Shown here piece after piece: positions 13,504 through 26,412 of a stretch of 64,000 bases of DNA; the stretch's first letter is position 1; the number at the start of each line of letters is the position of its first letter. The notes under the pieces are model-generated. The model searched no databases. It worked only from the letters and a program-made list of their open reading frames with translations, and was not told the origin of the DNA. Origin of the DNA: Antedon mediterranea (taxonomy: Eukaryota; Echinodermata; Crinoidea; Comatulida; Antedonidae); contig NC_092671.1 in assembly GCF_964355755.1 (NCBI RefSeq), forward strand, positions 37,591,304-37,655,303, written 5' to 3'. Position numbers and translations under genes: made by a program.

Positions 13504-13972
13504 AAAAAAAATCGTTTTTAAGGTTTTGATATTAAAAATTATACTATGATATTTTGTCATATGATGTAATGGATAATTGATGAAAGCTACCTCTGACCAA
13601 TAACAGAAGAGCAAATATCTCGTTCTTAACCAATACCAGTACCAATTAAATGTCCAGGATTTTCTAATTAATGAAAATGAACAGTTGCATTATTGAATAC
13701 ATTATTAATGCATATAGTTTAATAGCTAAGATTATTTATTAATTATTAGAAAAGTGCACAATTATAAATGATTGATTTTATTAGCAACATTTTAATGGAA
13801 GTGAAAAATGCATAAATGCAAATAATTGTATTGGAAATTAATGATATTCAAGCGAGAACTTGAAATCCATTAGTACCCTTATTTTAAACATAGAATATTT
13901 GAATAGTATCAGGTTACTAAGCAATTTGTATGGTACAAATCAACACTGCACAAATGATATCCACTCAATTCT
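13504..13972. other. No feature seen
   Basis: AT-rich stretch after the 60-bp array with no recognisable element. Confidence 0.6.
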
Positions 13973-14097
13973 AAAGCTCTGTCTACACTACCAAACTTTA
14001 TGATGTCATATCACTACCATATTTGGGCATACCTGTACAATACTTGGGCACATCACACTTTTTTGTCAAACTAGTTTGATAGTGTATACAGAGCTTT
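13973..14097 (-). mobile_element. F1 MITE, copy 9
   Basis: Ends intact; part of the arm next to the left end is deleted; flanked by TA. Confidence 0.8.
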
Positions 14098-14888
14098 ATG
14101 TTGGTTGCAATAGTATTATTAGTTTCATTTAATATTTTCATCCTTGTACAAGCATATCATTGCTTGAACGTGTACTTAAAATCGAATGCTATGTTTTCCA
14201 TTGTAATTGAAAATCAAATTGTCATACTTTTTTAGCCATAACAAGCATCGCTCTTTTGGTTTTTCCTCTGTTTTCCTTCATTTCAAATATTTCCTCTATA
14301 TTTTCAATGCAGTTTGGATATAAATAAGCTGAAGTTGATTGTGTAAAATTCATTTTGCAGGTTGAAGCCTTTTTTTAACAGTGATACTTTTTTAGAAGTA
14401 TTATTAAACTAAACAACAAAGAACGAAATATAAGTATGCATTTCACAGTTTCCTAGCCTTTTGGGCATAACATCATTGATAAAAGTGCACTATAGTATAG
14501 CACATAGAGTATTTTATAATACCATGTATTGCTTAAGCATATACGATAGATATAAGCGGAAATATTCAATCTGTACTTGTGCATAATATGTTTCTTTAAG
14601 CTATGATCCATCAAGTGAGTAAAGTACTCTACTTAGTATTCTAATGATCAGATTTCTATTTAAGATCTTTGCTGTATTTAATGAATACTTTGAATTTTCT
14701 TTTAACCTTTTAACATTCGCATATTTATTGAATTCAATTTTACCAGGGTTGACATTTCTTTCCTCTAGAATATGGTTGAAAAGTAATGAAGTGTAATGAA
14801 TATAGGATATTTTTTTTATACTTTTAAAGAATTTATTGAATAATGTTCCAAAATATGCTCATTGTGCACTTCTCATGAAATCACCTCT

Positions 14889-15056
14889 AAAGTTCTATCG
14901 ACACTATCAAACTTTATGTGACAAAAAAAAATGTGATGTGCCCATATATGGACATGATGATGTCATATCACTACCATATTTGGTCATATCACTACCATAT
15001 TTAGGCACATCACACTTTTTTTTATCAAACTACATTGATAGTGTAGACAGAGCTTT
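14889..15056 (-). mobile_element. F1 MITE, copy 10
   Basis: Complete with two core units. Confidence 0.8.
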
Positions 15057-15156
15057 CAGATATACAGACAGAGTAGATTAATTTTATACAGATTCTTTAA
15101 AATTATTGTTATCCTTGTTTTACTATTTCATTTGCCATCACTAATACATTTGTATA

Positions 15157-15778
15157 CCTGAGTATAATCCCCATGCCCTAGTATAATCTCCAAGCCCTAG
15201 TATAATCCACATGCCCTAGTATAATCCCCAAGCCCTAGTATAATCCCATGCCCTAGTATAATCCCCATGCCCTAGTATAATCCCCATGCCCTAGTATAAT
15301 CCCCAAGCCCTAATATAATCCTCATGCCCTAATATAATCCCCATGCCCTAGTATAATCCCCAAGCCCTAGTATAATCCCAAGCCCTAGTATAATCTCTCA
15401 TGCCCTAGTATAATCCCCAAGCCCTAGTATAATCCCCAAGCCCTAGTATAATCCCCATGCCCTAGTATAATCCCCATGCCCTAGTATAATCTCCATGCCC
15501 TAGTATAATCTCCATGCCCTAGTATAATCCCCATGCCCTAGTATAATCTCCATGCCCTAGTATAATCCCCATGCCCTAGTATAATCCCCATGCCCTAGTA
15601 TAATCCCCAAGCCCTAGTATAATCCCCAAGCCCTAGTATAATCCCCAAGCCCTAGTATAATCCCCAAGCCCTAGTATAATCCCCATGCCCTAGTATAATC
15701 CCCATGCCCTAGTATAATCCCCATGCCCTAGTATAATCCCCATGACCTAGTATAATCCCCATGCCCTAGTATATTAAA
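15157..15778. repeat. 20-bp minisatellite, about 31 units
   Basis: Unit CCCTAGTATAATCCCCATGC with an A/T variant (CCAAGC versus CCATGC) occurring in runs, a mark of local homogenisation. Confidence 0.95.
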
Positions 15779-15971
15779 CAGGCCTTGTCTTTTGAAAATC
15801 ATAGGTGTGCTACAAATTGCACTCCCAATACATTCAGGGGTGCTGTAGGTGTGCTGTTTGTAATTTCGTGTGTACTGTAGATGTTTACCAAATTTAAGCG
15901 TGTTGTAAATCGCCCTTGAGGAGTGTGTTAGGTGAGTGGTCGCACTCACTCGCCTTAAAAGACAAGGCCTG
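15779..15971. mobile_element. hAT-like MITE, 193 bp
   Basis: Terminal inverted repeats CAGGCCTTGTCTTTT/AAAAGACAAGGCCTG are perfect over 15 bp. ATTAAA flanks both ends (15773-15778 and 15972-15977). The inside is relatively GC-rich and non-coding. It abuts the right end of the 20-bp array. Confidence 0.75.
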
Positions 15972-16599
15972 ATTAAAATTTAATATCAATTTATTAGACA
16001 AATTTTACTGAAATAGACCGAATAAATAATGAAATGAAATGTTTGTGCCATGGGAAATCACTTTACCCCGGAGTCATATGCAGAATGTGAAATATTTTGT
16101 ATGAATATAATACTTCATACTTTCTCATACTGTATTAGTGAATGTTTTACTAGCCATTTCAATTGTAAATTTTAAGATTCTATGAATCGAACGTCATAAC
16201 TATGTCATCCTGCTGCATCTAGAGCAACAATGTAGGTTATTGTAAAGTGGATTTAGTATGTGTTTTTCATTTAATTAATCACGTAGCAAGTAAACCGCAT
16301 ACAAATATCATAAATGGCTTTTCGTCTTCACAATAATTACTTTCTATCAGCTAGTGATTACGTTCAACATTTTGCTATTTTCTTTTCATTTAATGTAGGA
16401 CTTATCTAAATATGTAATTACAAATATATACTGGAGAACAGAGATAATTTCTTGTTTTCGATTATTGTTGTCAAATTTCAAATCGTTATTTGTTGCTAAA
16501 CAATGTAAATGAAGCATCAATTATACCGAGTGTACTTCAATTGAATGTAGTAAAAGTGAGACTGTATCTTCTGAAACACAATTTCTGATTTCTTTAACC

Positions 16600-17370
16600 A
16601 ATGCACTGTCTCCTTAAGCAAGCAAGGTGGCGCAACTGTAAAAGAATCTGACTTGTGTTTAAGGAGACACTGTCTGTCCTTAGGCAAGCGAGATGGTATG
16701 ATTGTAAAAGAATCAGACTTGTGTTTGAGGTCTGTCCTTTGGCAGACAAGAAGGCAAGACAGTAAAAGAATCAGACTTGTGTTTGAGGAGACACAGTCTG
16801 TCCTTAGGCAAGCGAGAAGGTGTGACGGTAAAAGAATCAGACTTGTGTTTGAGGAGACACAGTCTGCCCTTAGGCAAGCGAGATGGCATGATTGTAAAAG
16901 AATCAGACTTCTGTTTGAAGAGACACAGTCTGTCCTTAGGCAAGCGAGATGGTATGATTGTAAAAGAATCAGACTTGTGTTTGAGGTCTGTTCTTAGGCA
17001 AGCGGGATGGCATGATTGTAAAGATTCAGACTTGTGTTTGAGGAGACACAGTCTGTCCTTAGGCAAGCGAGATGGCATGATTGTAAAAGAATCAAACTTG
17101 TGTTTGAGGTCTGTCCTTTGGCAGACAAGAAGGCAAGACAGTAAAAGATTCAGACTTGTGTTTGAGGAGACACAGTCTGCCCTTAGGCAAGCGAGATGGC
17201 ATGATTGTAAAAGAATCAAACTTGTGTTTGAGGTCTGTCCTTTGGCAGGCAAGACGGCAAGACAGTAAAAGAATCTGACTTTTGTTTGAGAAGCCACAGT
17301 CTGCCCTTAGGCAAGCGAGAAGATGTGACGGTAAAAGAATCGAACTTGTGTCTGTCCTTTTGGAGAAAAT
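16600..17370. repeat. 57-66-bp minisatellite, about 12 units
   Basis: Two unit types are mixed: a 66-bp type with GAGGAGACACAGTCTG and a 57-58-bp type lacking it. Frames are open on both strands (194 codons minus, 163 plus) because 66 is a multiple of three. No protein family is recognisable in either. Confidence 0.9.
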
Positions 17371-18094
17371 GCTTTACTGTCATTACCTCGTCCTCTTCGT
17401 AAACACACATTAAGATTCTTTGTATTTACATGTGTGCGTGTTAATAAAGATCATTAAAGTAAGTGCTGGCAAACATAAAAATCAATCATTTGCAACTGGA
17501 GGTACTTACATCATTTATTTTGTTTCACGTTTTAGTGCTCTTAGTAATAGATTTACGCCGTTTACGCCAGTATGGATGTTTATTTAAAGAATTTGTAAAT
17601 ACTTTGATTCACTGAATTCCTATAAAAAAAAAGTGTAATTAAATTTGAAAAATAAAATACATTGAATATAGTATGTATCATTTAGTCTTCTTACAGTTTC
17701 TTTTTCTTCTCCCAATGGCTTTCGTGTGATGAATTTCATTATTGTACCGCATGATGTACATTAGAGTAGAATCTACTCTGATTTTTGAGCAGTTTATTTG
17801 CAGATTAGAGTGTGGTAATTTGTCATACCATAATGTTCAAGACTTACGTAAGTTTACTTTCAGACAATACAGAACAATTCTAATTATAGTCTAGAAATCT
17901 ATATCTATCTATCATTAGTATGTCTTATTAATATTAGGTGAATGTTATTGATATATTGATATTATTTTTGTATTGATTGATATTGGTTATTAAAGGACAA
18001 AATATTATTATTTTAATGTTTATCTGTAGTAGGCCTATAAGTGGTCTAAGTATATTGGTGTGAACAATAATTTTAAACAGTTTTATTTATTTTA

Positions 18095-18236
18095 TTTACT
18101 TAATTTTTATTTTAGTTTTTTTTATAAGTTATAAAATTTATTTTGTTGGTCCTTTTTTTTCAGAAATATATTCAAAATTTGATTTTATTCATCTTTACTT
18201 TTTATGTTTTAAAAGCCAATACATCTTTAATTTCCC
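18095..18236. mobile_element. F2 element, right part
   Basis: Arms with TTTACTTTTTATGTTTTAAA and a decayed end CAATACATCTTTA. Confidence 0.5.
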
Positions 18237-18268
18237 TGTGTAGTAATAATAGCTCTTAGGTGCCAGGA

Positions 18269-18365
18269 ATATGGTATCACTACCATATTTGTGCATATCA
18301 CTTCCATATTTGGGCACATCATATTTTTTTTATCACATAAAGTTTGATAGTGTAGAGAGAGCTTT
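18269..18365 (-). mobile_element. F1 MITE, copy 11 (left end lost)
   Basis: Two core units and the right inverted repeat remain; the left arm is missing. Confidence 0.7.
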
Positions 18366-20459
18366 TGTCTCTAATGGGTAATCTTTCTTAAAGCTTTCAT
18401 ATATTTTTTCTGTTTACAAGTTGCTTTTAAGTCTTCCTTTAAAGGTTAAACATTTTATATATTCTTAAGATCGCTTAAGTTATTATTCGGAATGGCTTAC
18501 CTCGGTTAATTTGTCATTTCAATTTAGATAATTGCCGGCAGGTTTTTAACTACATTTCCGAACAAATCAAAGATGTATAGCAAAATAATATTATAGCATT
18601 GTGCATAAAAAACATTTGAGATGAGGTTATTTAAATGTCATAGAAGATCATACAGAATGATTTTTTGTTGAATTTTTGCTTTTAAAAGGTTATTTCTTGG
18701 TAATAATAATAAATAATTTGTCCAATTAGTTTTTGTATAATTTTCAATTTTGCTTCAATCTAAAACTGAACTGTATTAAATATGTATGTTACAATACTTT
18801 TCAATTAAGCAATGCAATGTTAGAGACATTTTTTCTCTGCTTTGATTTATATTTTAAAGTTAGTTACAATGATTTTTGCGTTCGTGATTAGGAGTGTTGT
18901 ATTTGGCATTAAATGGTTTTTAAAGCAAAATTGTTGATTGTGTAACACCAAGACGCCAAGGCAACAAAACTTCACATTTTTTCCACTATTGTCTACATAT
19001 CAATAGTTTAATTTTAATTATTTAAAATTTATTTACATTCCCTTTTGAGCTGTTTCATTCAAATTGAAATACTTCTTTGCTTGCTTTAATAATGGATACA
19101 AATTTAGGCAATAATAGTTATTTTGTCTTCAATATCAACAAAATCTATCAAAGGTACAACAAAAACATATATTATAAATACAATTGACCAGGTGAAACTG
19201 TCTGATATTAAGATTAATTTGTTCTAAATATATTCTTTATAGGATTTGAAGTTAAATTAAGTATAATTGATTATGATTAATATATTCAATGTGTTTTGTA
19301 GAAAGTCGAACGTGATGTGTGTGTACTCGTTTAAGGTATTGAGATTATCTCACGAATAACGCTATTATTAGATTATCTATAGGTTAACATATGCAAAATG
19401 AGGACAAGCCTTATCTCCATTACGTACGCCTCCCGACAATCTGCCAAATTGTTTGAGATGCAAAATAAATATAAGAATAATAGCAGTCCGTCTTATATTC
19501 AATCTCCCCTACCTTTAGTGATTAGTGAGGTTGTACCCTGCAATATATAAAGCAAAAGGCAATTACAATATGTTTATAGTAGCGACGTGCCGTACACTAG
19601 GAATCTGCTGTCAGTAATTACCAGTGGAACACAACTAGCTAGGCACCAGATTACTGTCAGCAGCATTCTTTACCTTTGCATTAACTACACTGACATGTAT
19701 ATGTCTTGTTCCAACATTGGATTTAAAATTGCTTAAAGTAAAGAAGTTCAAATAAAATATCAGAGTTTAAAAAAACAAATCTCAATTGGATTTGTATTTC
19801 TGAGCAGAGCGAATGAATATTATATAGTGAGATGTTATAATCAAAATCTTGCAAGTAAAATCTTAAAGGTAAAAGACAACTTCGCGATATATCAATATTT
19901 TTTGGAGAATTTGTGGAATTTATACAATACCAATGAATCTAGCAGAAAGTTTAAAACCCATGAAATATGTAAGTTGCTTTTTTACTATTATTCAATTAAA
20001 CTCAATATCATTAGTTTAAAAAGTAATTAGAAAAGTATTAAAAAGGACGCAAATCTGTGCAGGGAATTGGATGATAATCATCGACCAGGCAGTAATCTCC
20101 GTTTTTTTATACCATATTTTATCGGATTCTTGGAAGAAGTTTTGTACAAAACTGTAGAACAGTAAGTTCTTACTATATATTTCTATATTTTTTAAAACTT
20201 TATCAAAAATTTTCTGCAAAGTGATTCTAATATTTATTTTTATTTATCAGTTGGTTTCAAGATTCACCTGGTAAAAATTTCTTTACTGCTTTTTTTCTTG
20301 TTGTGTAACATGAATAACTATCGAACTAATTTTAACTAATTAATAGTTTTATTATAAATTAATTTTTGCATTCTTGACGCTTGATTGCAAGCTTCTATTA
20401 AATCTCTCTCATAAAAACAACTAATATAACGTTTATTAGGGAATTGATTCATTATTTAA
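18366..20459. other. No gene recognised; one TATA-bearing segment
   Basis: Mostly AT-rich. At 19500-19700 a less AT-rich segment has TATATAAAG and a 14-bp imperfect inverted repeat (CTGCTGTCAGTAAT versus ATTACTGTCAGCAG, 19605-19665), but no ATG followed by a phase-0 donor was found. Confidence 0.5.
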
Positions 20460-20790
20460 TAATAATAATGATAATATCCTGGAATTATATAGCGCCTAAT
20501 GTTTTGAAACCTCTAAGCACTCTACATAAACAAATACGATAAAAGGGATTCCAACCATGGCCACAAAAAAAACCCATACCGAAATAAGGGGATACACCTT
20601 CGTCGCTAACCAGGGATCGGTCTAATTGAACGCTGGTCAGCACCAGTTGTGTCCCGGTCATCCCAGACTCGGGCGCCTCCTGCCCTACTTTAACTAGATC
20701 TAAAACAATCTAGGTGGCATGGTGAATGAGCGTGAAGATTAGGATAGGATTTGAGGAGTTGTTTGAATGTGGCGAGTGATTCAGCTTTCC
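20460..20790 (-). mobile_element. Retroposon remnant with (ATT)n tail, minus strand
   Basis: An AATAATAATGATAAT run leads into CCTGGAATTATATAGCGCC, a 3'-end motif of a retroposon read on the minus strand. The right 169 bp (20620-20788) recur at 21575. Confidence 0.5.
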
Positions 20791-21027
20791 TGCTTGAGTT
20801 TATATGCTTTGTTTTAGTTTGATTGTTGCTTTTTATTGAGGACAAACTTAAACTTTATTTGATTCAAAATTTGAAATGAATATAAATTTCAATCTTTATG
20901 TTTTCATGGATGAATTCATTTCCATCATTGCCAAAAAAAAAACAAAAACAAGCATATAACAATATACAAATAATGAATGTAATGAGTACAAGTAATAGCA
21001 TGATGTGAATGATATACACGAAAAAAA

Positions 21028-21080
21028 TAGCTCAATAGTGCGTACTATTGCAAAGCATGTGACCCACAATTGTCCAATCA
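21028..21080 (+). repeat. Isolated relative of the 62725-63085 unit
   Basis: GCTCAATAGTGCGTACTATT followed by CATGTGACCCACAATTGTCC. Confidence 0.7.
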
Positions 21081-21574
21081 AACGACAGGAATTTATTTAT
21101 GTGTTATAATTTAATACTAACTAATTATGGAAATATATAACATTTTTATGATTTTAACATCAATGTTTATTTAAAATTTAATAAATTTGACATTGTCTTG
21201 TGAACACTTTGTGTTTAAACAGGCTGTTTAAACATGAACGTTAATGGTTAATGCTTTTGAATTTCCAAAGCACAAAAAGCAAACACAATTGAAAGCTAGT
21301 GTGCTTTGATATTAATTTATCAAACTAAAACCAAATGTTTGACATAATATTACATTACTATTGAATATGATTAAAATAGTGGAAAATAGTATAATGTAAC
21401 TTGTTATTAAACTAGAAACCAAATGAGTTATTTAAGAAATTGTATTGGTCCACGTTGAAATCGAAATTCATTTTGCTTGGCATAATTAAGATAATTAGAT
21501 ATTTCATATTTTTAATAATTGTAAAGTACAAATATTTATTTGTATACATGAGACTGGTGTAGTTGTGTTTTATA

Positions 21575-21743
21575 GTCTAATTGAACGCTGGTCAGCACCA
21601 GTTGTGTCTCGGTCATCCCAGACTCGGGCGCCTCCTGCCCCACTTTAACTAGATCTAAAACAATCTAGGTGGCATGGTAAATGAGCGTGAAGATTAGGAT
21701 AGGATTTGATGAGTTGTTTGAATGTGGCGAGTGATTCAGCTTT
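21575..21743 (-). repeat. 169-bp direct repeat of 20620-20788
   Basis: The two copies differ at about four positions, so duplication was recent; they are 955 bp apart. Confidence 0.85.
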
Positions 21744-22315
21744 AAACTCTCCGACCCTCTAAATAAACACATGAATTTATTTATTGTCCAAATAAGTATT
21801 TTTTTTACCAATTAAAATTGATTTTAGGCATCCACTTAATTAACCAATTTAGGTGCTGTTCTTGTATTTATCTTGTATATATTATACTGTTAAATTAATC
21901 TAGTCAAGTAGTTATATAATAGAATATTGATGCGGATAATTATACATATTCCTCTGGAGATTTCTTTTGCATTGCAGCCTTTATTAAACAACACTGTATT
22001 AGGTATATGAGAATCATATTAAAGTTCGCTGACCTAAGATAATTATTGAGTGCAGGTATTACGTATATAAATTCAAATTTTTGGGATTAACCAATTTTTG
22101 GTATTAGAATCATTCAATTATCTATTTCTTCATAATTTTATTGATTTTCATATAAATGATGATGAAATTAGTTTTTATGTTTAAATCTATCCTCTGGCCA
22201 TATACATTTATTTATAAATCTATTCAGAAATATTCAAATTTGCTCCCAAATTCAATTGATGTAAATTTGTACGTATATTAATTTTAGGCATATTCTTCCA
22301 GGCTGTTTAGTTTAC

Positions 22316-22645
22316 TATTTGATTTAGCTTTTTGCTTAATAATTTTAATTGTCAATTTTTCAGTGCTTATTTTATTTTATATCTCCATTGAGATCCAGCC
22401 ACTGATACCCACACCCTTGTCATTTTTTTAATGCTTATTTTATTTTGTATGTCTCGATATCCTGCCACTGATACCCACAGCATTGTCATTTTTCATTGCT
22501 TATTTTATTGTGCATCTCCATTGAGATCCAGCCACTGATACCCACAGCATCGTAATTTTTTCAGTGTTTATTTTATTTTGTATCTCCATTGAGATCCAGT
22601 CACTGATACCAACAGAATCATCATTTTTTCAGTGATTTGTAATTT
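22316..22645 (+). repeat. Tandem array of the F4 3' tail segment
   Basis: About four units of 70-80 bp, each containing a version of CCATTGAGATCCAGCCACTG and a T-rich spacer. Only part of F4 is amplified; no hammerhead-like core is present. Confidence 0.7.
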
Positions 22646-23368
22646 ATAAATATTTAAAACATTATTTGTAAGTCTTCTTATATAAAAACCATGTTTTTGA
22701 CTTAACAAACATTATAATGAGTAGTTTTAAATCTACACAGATTGTGGACAATTTCATTAAGTGCTTTTAATGAATGCACTCTATATCTCAACAGATTATT
22801 TTAATCTGCATTTTAAACTGTGACTTTTAATTAGCCTCGTTACTATTAGTCAATATGGTAACGTTTATTTTTTGTCAAACGATACAAGAGGAAAATACTG
22901 GAAGCATCATTATTATCGATTTCTTTTTTTGTGTTATTAATTTAATATCAGATTTATTAACCGCACTGCATATTTCTGCTGAAACATATGATAATCGGTT
23001 TCTAGTCAACAGTAATCTCCAATGAATTATTACGCATTTGTTAGCACATGTTTTCTGTGAATATTGTTTTATGAAGAGTTTGAACAAAGAGGAGACATTT
23101 CCATATAAAAGAGTGAATTTTATTGACCTATGGTATATTCAGCTTTATCTCTCGTGCAGTGTTTTTTTTTAAATGGAATTCGCTTGTTGATTTGCGTCAG
23201 ACAACAGATTTGTTAAGTCGTTTAAAATTGTACATATTCATCTTACAATTGAAATCTGTATGCCTAATAGTTTGACGTCAAGCCTAAATCAGTGCATTAG
23301 CTACAGGTATATTCGCTCTATTTTGCATTCATTAGTGCAAAACCAAGTAAACGTATACATTATTCTTC

Positions 23369-23397
23369 CTTCCGTCGTTCTCTCTCTCTCTCTCGCA
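23369..23397 (+). repeat. (TC)n tract upstream of exon A
   Basis: TCTCTCTCTCTCTCTC about 90 bp before the exon A ATG; may lie in the leader or core promoter. Confidence 0.6.
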
Positions 23398-23484
23398 ACA
23401 AAAGAATATAATTTAACAAGAGGTCAAGTAGTACGTTGAAAGCTGCGGAAGCCTTGTAATATTGTTAACATTTTAGTAGAGAAG

Positions 23485-23574
23485 ATGGGCCAGTCATTTT
23501 CAAAAGCTATTGCAGCAAAATCTTCGTCGGGCTCAACGCCAAATTTTCATGTACACATGAATTTAAATATCAAA
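23485..23574 (+). CDS. Candidate alternative first exon A of the DPP6/10-like gene, with N-myristoylation motif
   Basis: An ATG in strong context (aagATGG) opens 30 codons that end exactly before gtaagt, phase 0, so splicing to exon 2 gives ...LNIK/ELVGG. A TGA at 23437-23439 closes the frame upstream, which supports this ATG as the start. The peptide starts MGQSFSKAIAAKSSSG: Gly2, Ser6 and Lys7 fit the N-myristoyltransferase consensus. It then has a Ser-rich stretch and ends in an Asn/His-rich part. The tail resembles the TIK/EL junction of a vertebrate DPP10 isoform. A (TC)n tract lies about 90 bp upstream. It is the most 5' candidate, 33 kb from exon 2. Alternatively it is a first exon of an unrelated gene; only the phase and position tie it to exon 2. 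Confidence 0.68.
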
Positions 23575-24420
23575 GTAAGTTGTTTTGATTTTGTTAGGCT
23601 AGTTTTTTAATATGATCTCAAATTATATTCTATTCTGTGATGAATACAGAAAATATATTTAGTATTGTGTTTGAATTTAGTGTTTTTACATTGTTTTGTG
23701 TGCCATATGTTTGTATTTTTTGTAGTCTTAGATTGAATCTGTTCCTGTGACAATGTAGACAATGAATGTTTTTTTTCTATTTGTTAAACAAGATAATTTT
23801 AGATAATACTAAACCTGTTTGAGAGCATAAAAATGAAGGTATAAATATAAATCAGTATGTTTGGTGACAATTATGATGAGAATGATGGTTGAAATGAATT
23901 AACAAATTAATGATAATAATTCTGGTAATTATATTAAATGATGATGTTGAGATAAGGGCGTGTTGGGCTACTGATCTTGATCTTGAATCCAATGATCATT
24001 GCATTGCTTGATGCTTGGCAATCTTTTTACTCAGGAGTGCAAATGGGTGCCTGGTAAAGTCAAGACACAACTTTTTCTGCATGATGGAAGTATTTTTCAA
24101 TATGTGTTTAATCAAAAAATGACAGGGGTAATTAACATGACGTACAGCGTCAAAGTGATTGATTTATTTTACTGTTACTTACATTGTAAATTTGTTTTGT
24201 TATTCATTGTCCTCTTAAATATGTAAATACACAGACTTTTCCTGTAGATACCTACACCTTGATTTTCCCAATATCTCTATATACTGTATGTTTCCATTGT
24301 TTGTGTACGGTTTCAAAAAACCTCAAATAAGGGGGCCCAGGGACGAAAATTTCACAAATTGAGTGATGAGCTTAACCTAATGTTTTATCTTTTGCATTTT
24401 TCCCACCCACACATCCACTG

Positions 24421-24545
24421 AATAGGGGTACATTTATTTATCCGAGGACCTTTTGTTGGGTCCAACAATAGGGGTACATTTATTTATCCGAGGACCTTTT
24501 TTTTTTGGGTCCAGAAGGTGTCCCCTCAATAGAGGTTCTATTGTA
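24421..24545. repeat. 46-bp tandem duplication in a dispersed repeat (family F5)
   Basis: AATAGGGGTACATTTATTTA occurs twice 46 bp apart, followed by GAAGGTGTCCCCTCAATAGA. The last part relates to 34985-35085 and 35405-35955. Confidence 0.6.
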
Positions 24546-25559
24546 TAACAATTAAACAATTATTATATTCTTAAAATAATTTTAGATCCTTATAGAAAAG
24601 GATTTTTCTTTCGACAAAAAAAAAAATGTTCTTCTACAATTAAAAAATAACAATAATTATCATTTATATTTTGATTTTTCAAAATTTGATTTTCTTGTAA
24701 TTTTTGGAGATGATCCCTACTTTGTATCTTTATCTGAGAAAACAAAAACCATTAAAAGCGGTTAAATTGCATTTATTGAAATTATTTATTTCAAAATTAA
24801 GTCTGCAATGATAGCTATATAGAGGTCAGCATAGGAAGGTATCCTATTAAGATCTTTGCATTGTGTTAAACGCATTTATTTGAATTAATTAATTTCTCCA
24901 ACAGTTGTATGCAACATAATGTGAATTGGTATGGGGTCATTAGCTATGCAATATCTAACACGTTACAATCACACTGTTCTGTAATGATTAATTGAATAAT
25001 AGTGAGCTGTGAGTGTATATCCAGTGGTGTGTGCAGGTGCCTGAGTCTTTGCGGGAGACTCTAGTGTAAGAGAGCTTTTGAAGTTTATTTATTCACATGT
25101 GCGGACATTGAGACATGCTTTAACCTAGTTTTAGCTTAGATTCTGGCAAGCTCTCATATGGGAGCGGAGAACGGAGCGATGTCAATGTTTTTTTTGCTTT
25201 TCCTCTTTCTTTTTTGGTTATCTTAGGATTTTTCTGGATTAGTGTGTAAAATATAATATAATATAAAACTTCCATTATTAGTATTATTATTTTTCTAGGT
25301 GTAGCGACCAGTGCTGAAGATGTCTTATCTTTTGCCATATAATTCACCTGGCAACAAACAACTAAAACAAAACATATGTAGGTCCTAAATTGTCGAAAAT
25401 CTATAAACCCTTGTTATCTAAAATCTAATTATACACAAATTCCAGTTTTGTTATAAATAGTACAGCTGTATGCATATATTGTTCACTTTGAGTTTTTGTG
25501 CCTAATGTATGAATACATTTTGTAAACATTTTGTATGGGTAGAGAGTGTTTATTATTAT

Positions 25560-25735
25560 TCAAAATTATTTTATTTTTTAACATCGAAGCAACCACATCT
25601 TAAATATATGATTCAACAAGTGAATGGTTTGAGAGTTTTCCTCTGTTTTAAAGGAGAGTAATCAATAAATATTGTTATTATTTACCTTCAAAATTATTTT
25701 TATTTTTGAACACCGAAGCAACCTCACCAAGTCAA
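25560..25735. repeat. Short direct duplication, period about 130 bp
   Basis: CAAAATTATTTTATTTTT then AACATCGAAGCAACC at 25560 recurs as AACACCGAAGCAACC near 25690. Confidence 0.5.
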
Positions 25736-26152
25736 GTCATATCATAGATTCTAAATGTAGTTGTCAGGTTGTACATAAACTTGGTCAATATTTTACTTAA
25801 TGTGTACTTGACTAACTGCATGATGCTAATGACTTTTTATGTTAATTAAACTGTTTATGCCATAGTGCTATTATTTCATCAGCTGTTTTCACTACAGGAC
25901 AAAAAAGCATCGCCATGACTCCTCTTCTTTTCAATAATTTTTTATTTTCTATCAGGCGTAGTTTGCCTCTATTAATTTGCCATCTATCCATTAACACTGT
26001 TATAATTCAAGTGTTGTATATAATATTAATGAACACTAGAGTTTCGTGTTTCAAAATGGAGAATCATGAATGTAGACACATCGTGTATCGTCATTCTGTT
26101 AAAATTGTAGTCTTATATAGTACTTGAGTATTTTTAACAAGCTAATACACAG

Positions 26153-26412
26153 CCTGAGTGGAGTTTTGGGTTGGTGGTTATGATGCTTGGCTACCAATCC
26201 AAGGGTCCTTGGTTCAAGTCCTGTCACATGTCAGGATTTTTTCTAATGAGAAATTACAACTCCACTCCCAAAGACTAGTATAAGATTTTGTTTATGTAGA
26301 GCATCTTGTGTATATGTTTTTCTTGTGAATGGGATTGCCACCTTTAAGAAGGATAATAATGAATTCGTTTATCCTTGGCAATTTGCCTAATATAAACAAA
26401 AAACAAAAAAAT
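26153..26412 (+). mobile_element. tRNA-derived SINE (family S1)
   Basis: The head carries box A-like GGTTGGTGGTTATGATG and box B GGTTCAAGTCC, then a unique body, ending in an AAACAAAAAA-type tail. Near full length. Confidence 0.75.

Larger units (their letters stand above)
23581..26152. other. Intron after exon A, no exon seen
   Basis: Contains the F5 duplication and the 25560 duplication; otherwise no feature is supported. Confidence 0.5.

Noticed and set aside
15157-15778. TATAAT repeated in each 20-bp unit, considered as bacterial promoters
   Set aside because: Part of a minisatellite in a eukaryotic genome.
19605-19665. Imperfect hairpin downstream of TATATAAAG, considered as a microRNA precursor
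   Set aside because: Only about 14 paired bases and a large loop; below what a precursor needs.
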